The notes beneath the pieces are model-generated. The model made no database searches, was not told the origin of the DNA, and saw only the letters and a program-made list of their open reading frames with translations. A stretch of DNA of 64,000 bases from Ochrobactrum quorumnocens. Lineage in GTDB: Bacteria; Pseudomonadota; Alphaproteobacteria; Rhizobiales; Rhizobiaceae. The stretch is from positions 496,001-560,000 of the forward strand of contig NZ_CP022604.1 in NCBI RefSeq assembly GCF_002278035.1. Reading direction: 5' to 3'. Positions 16,954 through 28,958 of this stretch are shown in pieces (the stretch's first letter is position 1; every line of letters starts with the position of its first letter). A program made the position numbers and the translations under genes.

Positions 16954-17838
16954 GTGGATAAAATTGTTGCCACAACGAGGGGTGCCGTCGTTGGTGCTTT
17001 CGCATTGCTGTGGACGAGCGGTGCCGCTTTTGCGGATCAGCCGCGTCCATGGGAGATAAGATTTCAGGAAGCTGCGACGGGTATTGCCGAGCAGATTCAT
17101 TGGTTTGAGCGCTATACGCTCTGGTTTATCATTCCGATCACATTGCTGGTTCTGGCTTTGCTTATTTGGTGCGTGATTAAGTTCCGCGCGAGCGCAAATC
17201 CAAACCCATCCAAGACCAGCCACAATACGGCGGTCGAAGTGGTCTGGACCGTGGGTCCGGTGATCATTCTGCTTTTCTTGGCAGTGCCGTCATTTCAGCT
17301 TTTGACAGCGCAATATTCACCAGAGGATCCGACACTGACGGTTAAGGCGACCGGCTATCAGTGGTACTGGGGTTATGAATATCAGACCGAAACGCCGGTC
17401 AGCTTTGATTCGCTCATTCTCAAGGATGCCGACCGTGCTGCTGCCGGCAAGGAAGATCACGCTCGTTATCCGCGCCTTTTGGCTGTCGATAATGAAGTCG
17501 TCGTGCCAATTGGCGAGACGGTGCGTCTTCTGGTAACAGCTGCCGACGTGATCCATTCCTGGACTATTCCGGCTTTCGGCGTGAAGATGGACGCTGTACC
17601 GGGCCGTATCAATGAGGCTTGGTTCAAAGCTGACAAGGAAGGCCTGTATTACGGCCAGTGCTCCGAGCTTTGTGGCAAGGACCATGCCTTTATGCCGATC
17701 GCCGTTCGTGTCGTCTCGAAAGAGCGTTATGACACTTGGTTGACGGCTGCGGCCTCGGATGTCCCGGGCGCGAACAAGGCGCTTCAAGCCGATCTTGAAG
17801 GCGATGCAAACGATAAAGTGGCTGCGGCGGGTCTTTAA
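16954..17838 (+). CDS. coxB: Cytochrome c oxidase subunit II
   Basis: Electron entry subunit of the aa3 oxidase. 294 residues with a GTG start after GGGAGAGAG. It has a signal-like N terminus (residues 5-27), two membrane helices (about 48-70 and 90-112), then the periplasmic cupredoxin domain. The aromatic GYQWYWGYEY and the CuA site GQCSELCGKDHAFMPI with both cysteines, His and Met are intact, as is the His in HSWTIPAFGVKMD. It heads the cox operon and coxA begins 43 bases later. Confidence 0.97.
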   Translation: MDKIVATTRGAVVGAFALLWTSGAAFADQPRPWEIRFQEAATGIAEQIHWFERYTLWFIIPITLLVLALLIWCVIKFRASANPNPSKTSHNTAVEVVWTVGPVIILLFLAVPSFQLLTAQYSPEDPTLTVKATGYQWYWGYEYQTETPVSFDSLILKDADRAAAGKEDHARYPRLLAVDNEVVVPIGETVRLLVTAADVIHSWTIPAFGVKMDAVPGRINEAWFKADKEGLYYGQCSELCGKDHAFMPIAVRVVSKERYDTWLTAAASDVPGANKALQADLEGDANDKVAAAGL

Positions 17839-17863
17839 AGACTTCGATACGCAAGACTGTTGA

Positions 17864-19540
<1,677 letters not shown>

Positions 19541-19758
19541 TTGTGCAAAGGGCGAGCACCGGAAAGGGGTTCGCCCTTGAACAAAACTGTGATATGTGCG
19601 GGCGGCATTTAGATCCGTCCGTAGCCGGTTGACGTTCAAGAACGACGCTTCCGATCGGAGTGAATGCATCTCCGGGAGGTAAAGTCGTTTTGGATTGCTG
19701 GTGTGCACTCAGGGCAGAGTGCAGCATCGGCCCGGTGAATTCGAGGTTGTTGAAGTTA

Positions 19759-20712
19759 ATGTCTCTGGTGGAAAAAAACACGGTTTCCGACGATGCATTC
19801 GCTCTTTCAGAGGCGACTGCACGGGATTATCTCGTCCTGCTGAAGCCGCGTGTCATGTCGCTGGTGGTGTTCACCGGACTTGTCGGTCTGGTGCTTGCGC
19901 CCGGCCATATGAATCCGGTTCTGGCTGCGATCAGCATCCTCTGCATCGCGGTTGGTGCTGGCGCATCTGGCGCACTCAATATGTGGTACGATGCCGATAT
20001 CGATGCGGTGATGAAGCGCACGCGCAATCGTCCGATCCCTGCTGGCGTGATCGCGCCCAATCAGGTTCTGGCTTTTGGCCTAACGCTGTCGGTCTTTTCG
20101 GTTATCACGCTCGGACTGATGGTCAACTGGCTCTCCGCTGCTCTGCTTGCCTTCACCATTTTCTTCTATGCTGTCATCTATACTATGTGGCTCAAGCGCT
20201 CGACACCGCAGAACATTGTTATTGGTGGTGCGGCTGGTGCTTTTCCTCCGATGATCGGCTGGGCTGCTGCAACGGGCGAGATCACATGGGACAGTGTCGT
20301 TCTGTTTATGATTATCTTCCTGTGGACGCCGCCGCACTTCTGGGCACTATCGTTGTTTTCGAGCAATGATTACGAAGCCGCACGCATTCCTATGATGCCG
20401 AATGTGAAGGGCGAACTTTCGACCCGCCGACAGGCGATGTTCTACGCCGTGATCATGGCGCCGGTTGGCGTACTGCCTTACTTATTGGGCTTTGCTGGCA
20501 TCACTTATGGTGTGATTTCCACGCTGCTCGGTGTGGCATTCGTCTACTATGCATGGCGCATGTGGGTTGCGGAAAGCCATACGCAAATGCTGCTTGCAGC
20601 GCGCAAACTGTTCCGCTTCTCGCTGATTTATTTGTCGGCGGTATTTGCGGTTCTGCTCGTGGAAGCACTGGCAATCAGGCTGCTGACAGCCTTTGGAGTG
20701 ATTTATGGATAA
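19759..20712 (+). CDS. ctaB: Protoheme IX farnesyltransferase
   Basis: Makes heme O from protoheme and farnesyl diphosphate, the first step to heme A for this oxidase. 317 residues from the ATG at 19759 ([14 protein letters not shown]), the start I recall for Brucella CtaB; the longer frame from 19660 adds residues unlike the family. The prenyl-diphosphate Asp motif [15 protein letters not shown] and the second loop [12 protein letters not shown] are present, with eight or nine helices. Confidence 0.95.
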   Translation: MSLVEKNTVSDDAFALSEATARDYLVLLKPRVMSLVVFTGLVGLVLAPGHMNPVLAAISILCIAVGAGASGALNMWYDADIDAVMKRTRNRPIPAGVIAPNQVLAFGLTLSVFSVITLGLMVNWLSAALLAFTIFFYAVIYTMWLKRSTPQNIVIGGAAGAFPPMIGWAAATGEITWDSVVLFMIIFLWTPPHFWALSLFSSNDYEAARIPMMPNVKGELSTRRQAMFYAVIMAPVGVLPYLLGFAGITYGVISTLLGVAFVYYAWRMWVAESHTQMLLAARKLFRFSLIYLSAVFAVLLVEALAIRLLTAFGVIYG

Positions 20713-20890
20713 TTCCGTACAGAAGCCGCATAGCGAGGAGCTAGAGCTGGTTACACCAACGGCGCAGCAGCGAAAAGCCCAGCGTAACCGTTCCTGGGGG
20801 CTTGCTATCGCTTTGGCTCTGTTCGTTGTTCTCGTTTACGTGGGAACAATGGCCAAGCTCGGAGCAAACGCTCTGGTACGTCCGTTCTAA
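20705..20890 (+). CDS. CoxF-like small membrane protein
   Basis: 61 residues. A polar N-terminal half (residues 1-30) is followed by one membrane helix ([20 protein letters not shown]) and a short tail. It overlaps the end of ctaB by eight bases and precedes ctaG. Small proteins at this place in rhizobial cox operons are annotated CoxF; their function in oxidase assembly is presumed. Confidence 0.8.
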   Translation: MDNSVQKPHSEELELVTPTAQQRKAQRNRSWGLAIALALFVVLVYVGTMAKLGANALVRPF

Positions 20891-20932
20891 TTTTTAAGTG
20901 AACTGATAAAGGGTTCGATCTGGGAGGGTAGA

Positions 20933-21547
20933 ATGGCAGATCAGCAGAAGGTTGACGAAAAACAGAAACGCCTCAATCGCTCCAATCGTACGGTTGCGAT
21001 CGCGTGCCTGTCTTTCTTTGTCTGCATGATTGGCGCAGCTTACGCCTCTGTGCCGCTCTATCGAATTTTTTGTCAGGTGACTGGTTATGGCGGCACGACA
21101 CAACGCGTCGAGCAATATTCCGATACCATTCTTGATAAGACGATGAAGGTGCGTTTCGACGCCAATACGGCCAATGGCCTGCCTTGGGATTTCAAGCCTG
21201 TTGAGCGCGAAGTAACCGTGCGCATCGGCGAAACCACCATGATCAAGTACGAAGCGCGCAACCTCTTTGATGAGCCAACTTATGGCCGTGCGAGTTTCAA
21301 TGTTGCTCCAGGTCGTGCCGGCGCTTATTTTAACAAGGTCGAATGTTTCTGCTTCACCGATACGACTTTGCAACCGGGCGAAGACATGGAAATGCCCGTT
21401 GTTTTTTTCGTTGATCCAGAGATCGTCAACGATCCCGATCTGAAGGACGTGAAGACGATCACGCTGTCCTACACGTTCTTCCCGATCGATAAGCCAAAGC
21501 CTGTTGCAAACGCAAAGGTTGCGCCAACGGGCAATAACGGAAGCTGA
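20933..21547 (+). CDS. ctaG: Cytochrome c oxidase assembly protein CtaG/Cox11
   Basis: Delivers copper to the CuB site of subunit I. 204 residues. An N-terminal anchor ([20 protein letters not shown]) is followed by the periplasmic beta-barrel with the copper-binding ECFCF motif ([17 protein letters not shown]). GGGAGGG precedes the ATG. It sits between coxF and coxC as in other alphaproteobacteria. Confidence 0.95.
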   Translation: MADQQKVDEKQKRLNRSNRTVAIACLSFFVCMIGAAYASVPLYRIFCQVTGYGGTTQRVEQYSDTILDKTMKVRFDANTANGLPWDFKPVEREVTVRIGETTMIKYEARNLFDEPTYGRASFNVAPGRAGAYFNKVECFCFTDTTLQPGEDMEMPVVFFVDPEIVNDPDLKDVKTITLSYTFFPIDKPKPVANAKVAPTGNNGS

Positions 21548-21685
21548 ACATAGAGAATAACGCGGCACACAATGCCGCAAAGACAAAAGAGCTAAGCCGC
21601 TCTATTGTTGTAATGAAAAGGGAATTACCTGATGTTCTCAATGAACTCAGGTATGAAGGCACAGAGAGGAGCCTTGGGGAGAGAC

Positions 21686-22564
21686 ATGGCCGACGTTCAC
21701 GAGAAGAATCACGATTATCACATCATAGCGCCGAGCCCCTGGCCGTTCCTGAGTTCGGTAGGTGCATTTGTGCTTGCCATCGGCGGTATCGCGTGGATGC
21801 GTTATATCAACTCCGGCGAACTCAAGTTCTTCGGTTTGAACATTGTTACGCCATGGATTTTCTTCATCGGCCTCGCAATCGTTCTTTACTGCATGTACGC
21901 TTGGTGGGCAGACACTATCAAGGAAGGTCACGAAGGACATCACACGCGCGTCGTCTCGCTGCATCTGCGCTATGGCATGATCATGTTCATTGCGTCGGAA
22001 GTCATGTTCTTCGCGGCATGGTTCTGGGCATTCTTCGATGCGAGCCTTTTCCCGAACGAAGTGCATCAGGTTGCGCGCGCTGAATTCACGGGTGGTCAGT
22101 GGCCTCCGAAGGGCATCGAGGTGCTCGATCCGCTGCATCTGCCGCTCTACAACACAGTGATCCTGCTGCTCTCGGGCACGACACTGACCTGGGCGCATCA
22201 TGCATTGCTGCACAAAGATCGCAAAGGCATGATCACAGGCCTCGCGCTGACGGTTGTGTTGGGCGTGCTGTTTTCATTCGTGCAAGCGTATGAATATATT
22301 CACGCACCGTTCGAGTTCAAAGACTCGATCTATGGTGCGACCTTCTTCATGGCAACAGGCTTTCACGGCTTTCACGTCATCATCGGAACGATCTTCCTTT
22401 TGGTTATCCTCTTCCGTGCGATGGGTGGTGATTTCACACCTGAACGCCATTTCGGTTTTGAAGCGGCTGCATGGTATTGGCACTTCGTGGACGTTGTCTG
22501 GTTGTTCCTGTTCTTCACGATCTATGTGTGGGGCGGTTGGGGCGCACCGATGCACGGCGGCTGA
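21686..22564 (+). CDS. coxC: Cytochrome c oxidase subunit III
   Basis: 292 residues from the ATG at 21686 (MADVHEKNHDYHII), with GGGGAGA just upstream; in-frame ATGs from 21632 are less likely. It has seven predicted helices. The conserved Glu lies in MFIASEVMFFAAWFWAFFDA, and FMATGFHGFHVIIGT and the C-terminal AWYWHFVDVVWLFLF are typical. A terminator follows. Confidence 0.96.
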   Translation: MADVHEKNHDYHIIAPSPWPFLSSVGAFVLAIGGIAWMRYINSGELKFFGLNIVTPWIFFIGLAIVLYCMYAWWADTIKEGHEGHHTRVVSLHLRYGMIMFIASEVMFFAAWFWAFFDASLFPNEVHQVARAEFTGGQWPPKGIEVLDPLHLPLYNTVILLLSGTTLTWAHHALLHKDRKGMITGLALTVVLGVLFSFVQAYEYIHAPFEFKDSIYGATFFMATGFHGFHVIIGTIFLLVILFRAMGGDFTPERHFGFEAAAWYWHFVDVVWLFLFFTIYVWGGWGAPMHGG

Positions 22565-22587
22565 TTTATCAGCTGGTAAGATTGCAG

Positions 22588-22620
22588 AGCGGCCCTGGAA
22601 ACACGGCCGCTTTTTCTTTT
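22588..22620 (+). terminator. Terminator of the cox operon
   Basis: The stem agcggcc / ggccgct with a ten-base loop is followed by TTTTTCTTTT, 24 bases after the coxC stop. Confidence 0.85.
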
Positions 22621-22642
22621 CTGGTGCGTTTTGGAGGGTGTG

Positions 22643-23026
22643 ATGTCGGATCATAATCTTTATCCGCCGGTCGATCCGGTCAAAAGCGGGATCAGGGGAC
22701 ATTGTCCTCGCTGCGGTGAGGGGAAGCTGTTTGACGGCTTTCTCACAGTCGCCCCCAAATGTCGGGCCTGTGGGCTTGATTACTCCTTTGCGGATTCAGG
22801 CGATGGTCCGGCCGCTTTCGTTATTCTCCTCATCGGTTTTATCGTGGTTGGCGGGGCCTTGTGGATGGAAGTCAATTACGGACCGCCGCTCTGGGTTCAT
22901 TTCATCTTGTGGGTGCCGCTGGCCATTATCCTAAGCTTGGTTGCCATGCGCTGCATCAAGGGTATTCTGATTAATATGCAATATCGCAACAAGGCGTCTC
23001 AGGGGCGTCTGGACGATGGTAAATGA
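22643..23026 (+). CDS. DUF983 family membrane protein
   Basis: 127 residues from the ATG at 22643 with GGAGGG upstream. The N-terminal zinc-ribbon-like part has CPRCGEGKLF and CRACGLDY, followed by two membrane helices (FVILLIGFIVVGGALWM; FILWVPLAIILSLVAM). DUF983 genes are regularly found beside cox genes in alphaproteobacteria, so a part in oxidase biogenesis is inferred. Its stop overlaps the start of the next gene (ATGA). Confidence 0.88.
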   Translation: MSDHNLYPPVDPVKSGIRGHCPRCGEGKLFDGFLTVAPKCRACGLDYSFADSGDGPAAFVILLIGFIVVGGALWMEVNYGPPLWVHFILWVPLAIILSLVAMRCIKGILINMQYRNKASQGRLDDGK

Positions 23027-23769
23027 CCCAAACACAAAAGCCGCAACGGTTTCCATGGGGGATACTTATTGCATCCGTTATCGCGTTTGTGATCCTGCTG
23101 GCGTTGGGAACATGGCAGGTTGAGCGGCTGCAATGGAAAGAAGCGCTGCTTGCTACCACGCAAGAGCGGGTCCATGAAGCCCCGCTTCCTTTGGCCGAGA
23201 TGGAAAAAATCTATGGCCAAGAGGGAACGGTTGAATACCGGCCTGTGACAGTTTCGGGCACCTTCATGCATCAGGGCGAGCGGCATTTTCTTTCGACCTA
23301 TGATGGCAAGCCGGGCTTCAATGTCTACACGCCGCTAATGCTCGAAGATGGTCGGTTTGTGCTCGTTAATCGTGGGTTCGTGCCTTACGAGAAAAAGGAT
23401 GCCGAAACTCGCCTCGACGGACAATTGGATGGCCCAGTGACGGTGACAGGACTGGCCCGCGATCCGTTAAACGCCAAGCCCGGCTATTTCGTTCCAGACA
23501 ACGATGTCGCCAAGAATATCTTCTATTGGAAGGATTGGTCGGCGATGGCAGAAAGCGCTGATATCCCTTCGCTTGACGATGCGGTGCCGTTCTTTATCGA
23601 TGCGGATAACAAGCCAAACTTTGGTGGCTTGCCGATTGGCGGGGTCACGATCATCGATTTTCCCAACAACCATCTGCAATATGCAGTTACGTGGTATGGG
23701 CTTGCTTTGGCTCTGTTAGGGGTTGCCGGAACGTGGTTCTGGCGGTATCGGAAGGTGGATAAGGGTTGA
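23023..23769 (+). CDS. SURF1 family cytochrome oxidase biogenesis protein
   Basis: 248 residues with one helix at each end ([19 protein letters not shown] near the N terminus; [18 protein letters not shown] near the C terminus), the standard SURF1 topology. [24 protein letters not shown] and [11 protein letters not shown] are family motifs. SURF1 helps insert heme a into subunit I. Translation is coupled to the DUF983 gene through an ATGA overlap. Confidence 0.92.
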   Translation: MTQTQKPQRFPWGILIASVIAFVILLALGTWQVERLQWKEALLATTQERVHEAPLPLAEMEKIYGQEGTVEYRPVTVSGTFMHQGERHFLSTYDGKPGFNVYTPLMLEDGRFVLVNRGFVPYEKKDAETRLDGQLDGPVTVTGLARDPLNAKPGYFVPDNDVAKNIFYWKDWSAMAESADIPSLDDAVPFFIDADNKPNFGGLPIGGVTIIDFPNNHLQYAVTWYGLALALLGVAGTWFWRYRKVDKG

Positions 23770-23845
23770 CAAAGGCCTCGTTGCAGCCCAACTCCCGCCC
23801 TATATATCTATTCGCGCCTCACGCCGAACCCAGCGAGCACGATTC

Positions 23846-24895
23846 ATGACTGATACACGCCCCCCTCTGGAAATCCGCCTTTGCGGCCCGCGCGGCTTTT
23901 GCGCAGGCGTTGACAGGGCGATCCAGATCGTCGTGCTGGCACTGAAGAAATATGGCGCCCCGGTCTATGTGCGCCACGAGATCGTGCACAACCGCTATGT
24001 GGTTGAAGGCTTGCAGTCACGGGGCGCAATTTTTGTTGAAGAGCTCGATGAAATTCCTGCGGAACATCGCGATCAGCCGGTCGTCTTTTCTGCCCATGGC
24101 GTGCCAAAATCGGTGCCGGCTGATGCTGAAGCCAAGAACCTTTTTTATCTCGATGCGACTTGTCCATTGGTTTCCAAGGTTCACAAGCAGGCAATGCGCC
24201 ATCAGCGCCTTGGTCGCCACGTTATCCTGATTGGCCACTCCGGTCATCCCGAAGTGATTGGCACGATGGGGCAATTACCGGATGGAACGGTTACTCTCAT
24301 CGAGACAGTTGAAGACGCGCGCAAGATAGAGTTTGCCGATCCAGACAACCTCGGTTTCGTCACGCAGACCACGCTTTCGGTTGATGACACTGCAGGTATT
24401 ATCCAAGAATTGCAGCAGCGCTTTCCAAATCTGACCGCACCAGCTGCGGAATCCATTTGCTACGCCACGACAAACCGCCAGGATGCCGTGCGTGCAGCCG
24501 CTCCCGGTTGCGATCTCTTCCTCATCGTGGGTGCTCCGAACTCCTCTAACTCCAAGCGCCTTGTCGAAGTGGCCGAAAAGGCTGGCGCGGGCATGTCGAT
24601 GCTCGTGCAGCGCGCAAGCGACATCGAATGGGACAAAGTCGGCGATATTTCGGTGGTTGGTCTTTCCGCTGGCGCGTCTGCGCCCGAAATCATCGTCGAT
24701 GAGATTATGGATGCCTTCAAGGCCCGTTTCACTGTCAAAATAGAACTGGCAGAAACGACAATTGAAACCGAGAATTTCCTCGTCAATCGTGAAATCCGCG
24801 ATGTTGAGCTGACGGTGCAGGATATGGCATTCGTCAACGGTGAAAACCGGGTTGTCGGCATTCCTAAGTTGGAGCGTATCCCGAAAAGTGTGTAA
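23846..24895 (+). CDS. ispH: 4-hydroxy-3-methylbut-2-enyl diphosphate reductase
   Basis: Last enzyme of the MEP isoprenoid pathway, a 4Fe-4S protein. 349 residues from the ATG at 23846 (family start near [15 protein letters not shown]). All three cluster cysteines are present: GFCAGV, DATCPLV and [11 protein letters not shown]. The active-site Glu is in VRHEIVHN. The final residues (ERIPKSV) and the stop are encoded by the first bases of a palindromic element at 24874, so the native C terminus has probably been altered. Confidence 0.95.
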   Translation: MTDTRPPLEIRLCGPRGFCAGVDRAIQIVVLALKKYGAPVYVRHEIVHNRYVVEGLQSRGAIFVEELDEIPAEHRDQPVVFSAHGVPKSVPADAEAKNLFYLDATCPLVSKVHKQAMRHQRLGRHVILIGHSGHPEVIGTMGQLPDGTVTLIETVEDARKIEFADPDNLGFVTQTTLSVDDTAGIIQELQQRFPNLTAPAAESICYATTNRQDAVRAAAPGCDLFLIVGAPNSSNSKRLVEVAEKAGAGMSMLVQRASDIEWDKVGDISVVGLSAGASAPEIIVDEIMDAFKARFTVKIELAETTIETENFLVNREIRDVELTVQDMAFVNGENRVVGIPKLERIPKSV

Positions 24896-24967
24896 CGGTT
24901 TTCGAATAAGATGCGCGATAGAAACAAGCGCATCCCGAAAGGTGTGCGGCGGTTTTTGGGTAATATG
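24874..24967 (+). repeat. Two tandem GCGCATCCCGAAAAGTG elements, first one inside ispH 3' end
   Basis: Unit one (24874-24917) reads GCGTATCCCGAAAAGTGTG then AACGGTTTTCGAATAAGATG; unit two (24928-24967) is a diverged copy. Each is an imperfect palindrome. The same unit recurs at 41317, 42167, 56091 (three times) and 61412. Read in the opposite direction it translates to a recurring peptide near ILSENRFTLFGMR. Confidence 0.85.
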
Positions 24968-24996
24968 AGTGTAGTGAATATGGGGAAATAAACGGC

Positions 24997-25977
24997 ATGG
25001 CCGTCTATACAGATATCAATGAAATCGAGCTCGGTTCTTTTCTTGAACAATATGACATCGGTGCCCTAACTTCGTATAAGGGCATTGCAGAAGGGGTAGA
25101 GAATACCAATTACCTTCTGCACACGACGATAGGCTCTTTCATTCTTACCCTTTATGAGAAGCGCGTTAATCGCGATGAGCTGCCATTTTTCCTGAATTTG
25201 ATGCAGCATCTGTCAAAGCGCGGTCTGGAATGCCCGCAGCCTGTAGTGCGCCGCGATGGTGTGACGATCGGTGAACTTGCAGGCCGTCCAGCAGCAATCG
25301 TGACGTTTCTTGAAGGCATGTGGATGCGCAAACCCACTGTCGCACATTGTGAAGAAGTTGGTCGTGGACTGGCTGAAATGCATCTGGCTGGTGAAGATTT
25401 CACTATGCGCCGCCGGAATGGGCTGACATTGCCTGACTGGCGTCCGTTGTGGGATCTTTCGAAAGAACGTGCCGACAGTGTCGAGCAGGGACTGGTTGCT
25501 GAGGCAGAGGGCGATCTCGATTATCTGGAAAAGAATTGGCCGGTGGGATTGCCGGAAGGCGTCATTCATGCCGATCTCTTCCCGGACAATGTGTTTTTCC
25601 TCGGGGACAGGCTGTCGGGTTTCATCGACTTCTATTTCGCCTGCACGGATATTCTCGCCTATGACGTGGCAGTCTGCCTCAACGCTTGGTGCTTTGAGAA
25701 GGATTTCTCCTTCAATCTCACCAAGGGCGCTGCATTCCTGCGCGGTTATAATTCAGTGCGCCCGCTGTCTGCTGCTGAGATTGATGCTCTACCAGTTCTG
25801 GCTCGCGGCGCGGCGGTCCGCTTCATGCTGACCCGTCTCTATGATTGGTTGACCGTCCCAGATGGTAGCTTCGTGATGAAAAAAGACCCGATGGAATATG
25901 TGCGTCGTATGCGCTTCCACCGTCAGGTTACATCGGCAACCGAATACGGGCTTGAATTGGCAGGAGCTGCCGCGTGA
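24997..25977 (+). CDS. thrB: Homoserine kinase, aminoglycoside-phosphotransferase type
   Basis: Phosphorylates homoserine on the way to threonine. 326 residues of the APH-fold ThrB found in alpha- and gammaproteobacteria, not the GHMP type. It shows [11 protein letters not shown], the catalytic loop [13 protein letters not shown] and the metal Asp in [12 protein letters not shown]. The partner thrC lies about 10.7 kb away on the other strand. The rnhA GTG overlaps its stop. Confidence 0.93.
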   Translation: MAVYTDINEIELGSFLEQYDIGALTSYKGIAEGVENTNYLLHTTIGSFILTLYEKRVNRDELPFFLNLMQHLSKRGLECPQPVVRRDGVTIGELAGRPAAIVTFLEGMWMRKPTVAHCEEVGRGLAEMHLAGEDFTMRRRNGLTLPDWRPLWDLSKERADSVEQGLVAEAEGDLDYLEKNWPVGLPEGVIHADLFPDNVFFLGDRLSGFIDFYFACTDILAYDVAVCLNAWCFEKDFSFNLTKGAAFLRGYNSVRPLSAAEIDALPVLARGAAVRFMLTRLYDWLTVPDGSFVMKKDPMEYVRRMRFHRQVTSATEYGLELAGAAA

Positions 25978-26438
25978 AGCATATCGAGGCTTTCACAGAT
26001 GGTGCCTGCTCGGGCAATCCCGGCCCTGGTGGATGGGGCGCTATCGTGCGCTGGAATGGCCATGTGAAAGAGCTGAAGGGTGGCGAGGCAGACACTACCA
26101 ACAATCGCATGGAACTAATGGCAGCAATTTCAGCGCTATCGGCGTTGAAAGAGCCATGTGAAGTCGATGTTTACACAGACAGTGTCTATGTGCGTGACGG
26201 TATTTCCGGCTGGATTGAGGGTTGGAAGCGCAATGGCTGGAAAACCGCAGCCAAGAAGCCGGTGAAGAACGCGGAGCTGTGGCAGGCGCTGGATGAGGCG
26301 CGCAAGCCGCATAAGGTGACGTGGCACTGGGTCAAAGGTCATGCGGGTCATCCTGAGAATGAGCGCGCTGACGAGCTAGCTCGTGAAGGCATGGAGCCGT
26401 TCAAATATAACGGATACAAGTCGCTTCAGGTGAAGTAG
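25974..26438 (+). CDS. rnhA: Ribonuclease HI
   Basis: Cuts the RNA strand of RNA-DNA hybrids. 154 residues. The four acidic catalytic residues are in place: Asp in [15 protein letters not shown], Glu in NNRMELMAA, Asp in VYTDSVYV and Asp in NERADELA. It starts at a GTG that overlaps the thrB stop (GTGA), so it is translationally coupled. Confidence 0.97.
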   Translation: MKHIEAFTDGACSGNPGPGGWGAIVRWNGHVKELKGGEADTTNNRMELMAAISALSALKEPCEVDVYTDSVYVRDGISGWIEGWKRNGWKTAAKKPVKNAELWQALDEARKPHKVTWHWVKGHAGHPENERADELAREGMEPFKYNGYKSLQVK

Positions 26439-26462
26439 TGACTACAGGGTTTAGGGCCATTG

Positions 26463-26494
26463 AAAAGCCGCGCTGGAACACAGCGCGGCTTTTT
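26463..26494. terminator. Bidirectional terminator rnhA / MFS gene
   Basis: A thirteen-pair stem (aaaagccgcgctg / cagcgcggctttt) and a five-base loop, with T on the plus side and A on the other. It serves the convergent genes on both sides. Confidence 0.9.
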
Positions 26495-26507
26495 ACTTTG
26501 ATGCTGA

Positions 26508-27845
26508 TTATTTGTTCTGCTGCAGCTCTGTTGGATCTTTGAGGCGACCGGTCAGAGAGAAGGCCAGCAATGATGATACTAGCATTACAGCTCCAACGAT
26601 GAACATCGGCATCTCATAAAGGCCGGTCCAATCCTTGACGAGACCCGTAATATAGGGCGCCGCAAAGCCCGCAATGTTACCGATTGTGTTAATGAGCGCG
26701 ATACCTGCGGCAGCTGCTGTGCCGCTTAGGAAGCGAGATGGAATAGCCCAGAAGTTCGGCAGAGCCGAGAAGATCGCACAGGCAGTCACGGTGATCATAA
26801 GGATCGTGGTTGCAGGCGTTGGCATGAAGAGAGCGGCCGGGATTGCAATCGCACCCACAAGTGCTGGGATGCCAATATGCCATGGGCGTACGCCGCGTTT
26901 GGCTGCATCGCGGCTCCAGAAATAAAGAGCGAATGCTGCGGGCAGATATGGAATTGCGGTGATCAGGCCCTTATCGAATACGTCAAACTTCGCATTGAAT
27001 TGCTGCTCAAAGCCACCAATGATGGTCGGCAGGAAGAACGCCAGCGCATAAAGGCCGTAAATCAGGCCGAAATAGACGATGGACAGGAGCCATACGCGCT
27101 TGTCTGCGAGAGCAAGACCCGTCTTATGGCTGCCATGCACCTTTTCCTTGATCTTCTCTTCCTGAGCAAGCGCACCATTAAGCCAGTCGCGTTCATCCTT
27201 GTTCAGCCACTTGGCGTCGTTTGGCGTATCAGGCAGGTAGAACCAGGTGATGATACCCACGATGATAGCCGGAGCCGCAACACCGAAGAACATAATGCGC
27301 CAGCCTTCAAGGCCGAAAGCACCGTGCATGCCGATCAGCTGTGCGGCAAGCGGTGCGCCGATCACAGTCGTCAACGGCTGTGCGAGATAGAACAGCGCGA
27401 GGATCTTGTTACGATGACGCGAAGGCACCCAGGTCGACAGGAACAGGATTGCGCCGGGAAAGAAGCCTGCTTCAGCAATACCAAGCAGGAAGCGTAGGAC
27501 GTAAAGCTCGGTTGCGCTTGAAACCCATGTGAACAGGATCGCGACAATGCCCCATGTGACCATGATACGGGCAAGCCATTTGCGTGCGCCAAACTTGTGC
27601 AACGCAAGATTGCTCGGGACTTCGAGAATGATATATCCGACAAAGAAGATGCCGGCGGCAAAACCGAACTGGGCTGCTGTGAGCGCAAGATCGGTGGTCA
27701 TCCCGTTCGGACCAGCAAAGGAAATTGCGGTACGATCCAGGAAGTTGATGAAGAACATCAGCGCGATGAACGGAACCAGCCGGATCGAAATTTTCGATAT
27801 CGCCGACTTTTCAACTGCCGTCATTTCGTGAGATTTTTGCTGCAT
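26508..27845 (-). CDS. MFS transporter, anion:cation symporter (ACS) type
   Basis: 445 residues and twelve predicted helices with a central cytoplasmic loop (DTPNDAKWLNKDERDWL). The opening (IRLVPFIALMFFINFLDRTA, then GYIILEVPSNLALHKFGARK) and GIAEAGFFPGAILFLSTWVP match the ACS group, which moves tartrate, phthalate, glucarate and similar organic acids. Substrate not deducible. It is divergent from a LysR gene, the probable regulator. Confidence 0.88.
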   Translation of the reverse strand: MQQKSHEMTAVEKSAISKISIRLVPFIALMFFINFLDRTAISFAGPNGMTTDLALTAAQFGFAAGIFFVGYIILEVPSNLALHKFGARKWLARIMVTWGIVAILFTWVSSATELYVLRFLLGIAEAGFFPGAILFLSTWVPSRHRNKILALFYLAQPLTTVIGAPLAAQLIGMHGAFGLEGWRIMFFGVAAPAIIVGIITWFYLPDTPNDAKWLNKDERDWLNGALAQEEKIKEKVHGSHKTGLALADKRVWLLSIVYFGLIYGLYALAFFLPTIIGGFEQQFNAKFDVFDKGLITAIPYLPAAFALYFWSRDAAKRGVRPWHIGIPALVGAIAIPAALFMPTPATTILMITVTACAIFSALPNFWAIPSRFLSGTAAAAGIALINTIGNIAGFAAPYITGLVKDWTGLYEMPMFIVGAVMLVSSLLAFSLTGRLKDPTELQQNK

Positions 27846-28048
27846 TGCAGTTCCTCCCTGCTTGCGTATTAAGAGAAGCTAAAGAGACTGCGTGAATACA
27901 TATCGAACGATATAATGGATTCCAGCGTTGCTTTAGCCCCTAAATAGGGTGGATAGCTAAAGAATGCGACATGCCGCCGCAATCGATTTATTGTCTGTCA
28001 TTTGTGATATAATCTCACAGGTATGCTCAGATGCGAACAGGAGTTACT

Positions 28049-28939
28049 ATGCGCCCATTGCCGTCTTTGAATGCGCTGAAAGCGTTTGAGGCTGTCGCGC
28101 GCCATCATTCAATGACAAAGGCCGCAGAGGAGCTATGTGTGACGCACGGTGCGGTTAGTCGTCAGATAAGATCACTGGAGGACTCACTCGGTGTACTGCT
28201 GCTTACACGCAACGCGCGACAGAGCGATCCCACGCCGGAGGGCGCGCGGCTGGCAGAAGGTCTGGCGAGCGCCTTTTCTATAATTGAGGCAAGTATCGAG
28301 CGCGTGAAGCCGGGACCTCTGACGCTGTCTTGCTCGTCTTCAATCATGATGGAGTGGATCATTCCGCGCATCGGACGCTTCCATGAGCGCTATCCCAACA
28401 TCGAACTGCAATTCAACATGAACTATGATCGCATCGATTTTATGCGGGATAAAATCGGCATCGCCATTAGATCAAGCGTCATTGAGCCGCCGGCGGATGC
28501 GGTAATCCGCGACATGGGGCGTGAGGAGATCGGTCTGGTCTGCGCACCATCCTACTTGGCGCAGTGTCCGCTCATAACACCTGCCGATCTGGCTCAAGCA
28601 ACGGTACTTGCCACGCAAACGCGTCTGGAAGCATTTGCAGACTGGCAGAAGGCTGCGAATGCTGATTTCCCGGCACCTGAGCCAAAATCCACGTTCCATC
28701 ATTTCTATCTGTTGATACAGGCGGTACTGTGTGGGCTGGGTGTAGCCGTCGTGCCGCATATGCTGGTTGCCGAGCACATCGCATCGGGACGCCTTGTAGC
28801 GCCATTTGGGTTTCGTCCGGGACCGCGTCGAATGCTGCTTTGGATTGCACCTCACAGGGCAGGGCAACCGGACACGCTGGCACTCGAAAAGTGGCTGACG
28901 CGCGAAATGCGCGCCCTGCCGGAAAAGCAAGGCGCGTAA
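28049..28939 (+). CDS. LysR family transcriptional regulator (GcvA-like)
   Basis: 296 residues. The ATG at 28049 is preferred because CAGGAG lies five bases before it; the ATG at 28031 would put that site inside the gene. It has an N-terminal winged helix (SMTKAAEELCVTHGAVSRQI), then the effector domain. PLPSLNALKAFEAVARH is typical of the GcvA/AmpR subgroup. It is transcribed away from the MFS gene, with about 200 bases between, including a TATAAT at 28008. Likely controls the transporter. Confidence 0.9.
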   Translation: MRPLPSLNALKAFEAVARHHSMTKAAEELCVTHGAVSRQIRSLEDSLGVLLLTRNARQSDPTPEGARLAEGLASAFSIIEASIERVKPGPLTLSCSSSIMMEWIIPRIGRFHERYPNIELQFNMNYDRIDFMRDKIGIAIRSSVIEPPADAVIRDMGREEIGLVCAPSYLAQCPLITPADLAQATVLATQTRLEAFADWQKAANADFPAPEPKSTFHHFYLLIQAVLCGLGVAVVPHMLVAEHIASGRLVAPFGFRPGPRRMLLWIAPHRAGQPDTLALEKWLTREMRALPEKQGA

Positions 28940-28958
28940 AGACGTTCTTCAAAGCGCG

